A stretch of DNA of 6,240 nucleotides, taken from positions 1-6,240 of the forward strand of contig JAJZLA010000108.1 in NCBI GenBank assembly GCA_021803845.1, read 5' to 3'. Position numbers and translations under genes: made by a program. Origin of the DNA: a bacterium (lineage in GTDB: Bacteria; SZUA-79; Acidulodesulfobacterales; Acidulodesulfobacteraceae). The notes under the pieces were generated by a model. It saw only the letters and a list, made by a program, of their open reading frames with translations. It had not been told where the DNA came from and made no database searches. Of the stretch, positions 5,389-6,240 are shown piece by piece. The first letter of the stretch is position 1. Each line of letters starts with the position of its first letter.

Positions 5389-6225
5389 ATGATAAGCTCC
5401 GGCAAACAGTATCAAAATTTCGAATACTACGCAAAAGACCCTGCATATACGATTGAGGACGGACGGTTTATAGGCGGACTTGCCGCCGAACTCGGCTTTA
5501 CGGAAATCAACGCGGATAACATGGCAAAGTTGCAAGCGGGACAGGACGCAACGGGCAAACAGATAGTAGAAACGGCGGGTAAGGACGGAGTAGAACATAA
5601 TCCCGGAAAAGATTATACTTTTTCGATTGATAAACCTATATCTATTTTGCGTTTTTCCGAATCCACGCCGGAGCATATCAAACAAGCGATTGACGAAGCT
5701 ATGAGAGCCGCCGCTAACAAATTTGTAGAAACGGCGGTAAAAGAAGGTATGGTTACGTGGCGGGAACATTCAGGCGATAATATGATACATCACAAGATAG
5801 AAAACACCGACCAGATAACCGCCCATTCTTTTTTGCAATCGACAAGCCGAAACAACGACCCGGATTTGCATATCCATATCGCTTTTATGAATATGGCGAA
5901 AGTCGGAGACGGCTATAAAACGATTAAATTCGACGGAATCCACAAAAAAGACGCAAAGGCTTTTTTAGACCAAACCGCTAAAAATGAATTTTATCAGGTT
6001 TTAGAACAAAAGCTCGGCAAAAACTTATCAAACGTTATAGAAAAAAATAAGGTTGACGGAACTTTAAGCGTCGCAGGTATAGGAAAAGAATTAATCGAGC
6101 AGTTTTCAAGCCGGCAAAAAGAAATTAAAGAAGCCTTAGTTGAACTTAAAGAAAAATATCCGAATGCAACTGACGGAGAATTAACGCAAATGGCAAATAA
6201 GGCGACACGTCAGGAAAAGAATTGA
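5389..6225 (+). CDS. traI: MobF-family (TrwC/TraI) relaxase domain, helicase part missing
   Basis: MobF relaxases nick oriT through a tyrosine, stay covalently bound to the 5' end and are exported with the strand. Motifs in order: tyrosines Y8, Y13, Y14 and Y20, where 'YYAKD' (13-17) matches the second tyrosine pair of TrwC; D75 in 'DYTFSIDKPIS', matching the catalytic-base motif DxTFSxPKS; 'FLQSTSRNNDPDLHIH' (148-163), matching FxHxTSRxxDPxLHxH, with H161 and H163 present but Q150 where the first metal-ligand His is expected. 'FSSRQKEI' (239-246) and 'ATRQEK' (272-277) mark the end of the relaxase region. Family members are usually about 900-1700 aa with a C-terminal RecD-like helicase; this one is 278 aa. 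The frame ends inside 26 bp that duplicate the start of the coupling-protein gene, so it is probably truncated. The N-terminus is about 8-10 residues shorter than usual. It may keep nicking activity, but transfer would need a helicase from elsewhere. Confidence 0.92.
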   Translation: MISSGKQYQNFEYYAKDPAYTIEDGRFIGGLAAELGFTEINADNMAKLQAGQDATGKQIVETAGKDGVEHNPGKDYTFSIDKPISILRFSESTPEHIKQAIDEAMRAAANKFVETAVKEGMVTWREHSGDNMIHHKIENTDQITAHSFLQSTSRNNDPDLHIHIAFMNMAKVGDGYKTIKFDGIHKKDAKAFLDQTAKNEFYQVLEQKLGKNLSNVIEKNKVDGTLSVAGIGKELIEQFSSRQKEIKEALVELKEKYPNATDGELTQMANKATRQEKN

Positions 6226-6240
6226 AATAAAAACGATAGA
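6215..6240 (+). repeat. Inverted 26-bp copy of the coupling-protein gene start, at the window edge
   Basis: These 26 bases are the exact reverse complement of 3109-3134. Homology begins after CAGG at 6214 (the bases before it no longer match) and continues to the last base of the window, so the full copy may be longer. The relaxase stop TGA (6223-6225) is supplied by this copied sequence. The join lies in an A/G-rich AAAAGA, compatible with microhomology. Confidence 0.97.

Larger units (their letters stand above)
1..6240. mobile_element. Part of a conjugative element transfer (tra) region
   Basis: A coupling-protein ATPase and a MobF relaxase domain lie on opposite strands around a hairpin-rich intergenic region, with small membrane and exported proteins in both operons. 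This gene set is typical of conjugative plasmids and integrative conjugative elements. No replication, partition, integrase or transposase gene is visible, so the sequence does not say whether the element is a plasmid or integrated. Mating-pair-formation genes such as a VirB4-type ATPase are not in this window and may lie beyond either edge. Confidence 0.85.

Noticed and set aside
5374..5769. Minus-strand open frame of 131 codons
   Set aside because: It lies antisense to the relaxase, whose motifs are unmistakable; the translation is Arg/Phe/Cys-rich in the manner of a shadow frame.
1..6240. CRISPR array, tRNA, rRNA, transposase, integrase or toxin-antitoxin gene
   Set aside because: No regularly spaced repeats, no tRNA cloverleaf or rRNA sequence, and no protein with such motifs was seen on either strand.

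Overview
The window is AT-rich bacterial DNA carrying part of the DNA-transfer region of a conjugative element (plasmid or integrative conjugative element). The two anchors are a type IV coupling protein ATPase (VirD4/TraD/TrwB family) on the minus strand and a MobF (TrwC/TraI-type) relaxase domain on the plus strand. Several signal peptides and small single-span membrane proteins point to a Gram-negative host. I cannot name the species; an uncultured, low-GC proteobacterium-like host is a guess from base composition and gene style only.

Layout. Two operons diverge from a 359-bp intergenic region (3596-3954). The minus-strand operon runs leftward: a 150-aa membrane protein that looks like the detached membrane anchor of the coupling protein, the 444-aa coupling-protein ATPase, a 69-aa single-span membrane protein, a 217-aa exported protein with a possible secretin-N-terminal-like region, and an exported protein cut off by the left edge of the window. 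The plus-strand operon runs rightward: a 296-aa exported protein, a 100-aa lysine-rich membrane protein, a 65-aa small protein starting with GTG, and the relaxase domain. Almost every gene has a clear AAGGAG-type ribosome binding site, and most intergenic gaps are only 2 to about 40 bp.

The intergenic region holds three hairpins close together, including one of 61 nt with perfect 17-bp outer arms. Its position between the coupling-protein and relaxase operons makes it the best candidate for the transfer origin (oriT), although a regulatory role is possible. In such a system the relaxase nicks oriT and stays bound to the strand, the coupling protein pumps the complex to the envelope, and the exported proteins would belong to, or adjust, the secretion channel.

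Unusual points. (1) The relaxase open frame stops right after its nuclease domain, and the stop lies inside 26 bp that are an exact inverted copy of the start of the coupling-protein gene; this copy runs to the last base of the window. This is either a rearrangement that removed the helicase part or an assembly join. (2) The coupling protein is split into separate anchor and ATPase genes. (3) The relaxase has Gln where the first metal-binding His of the MobF triad is expected. (4) The relaxase and the 65-aa gene before it are in the same frame, separated by a single stop codon.
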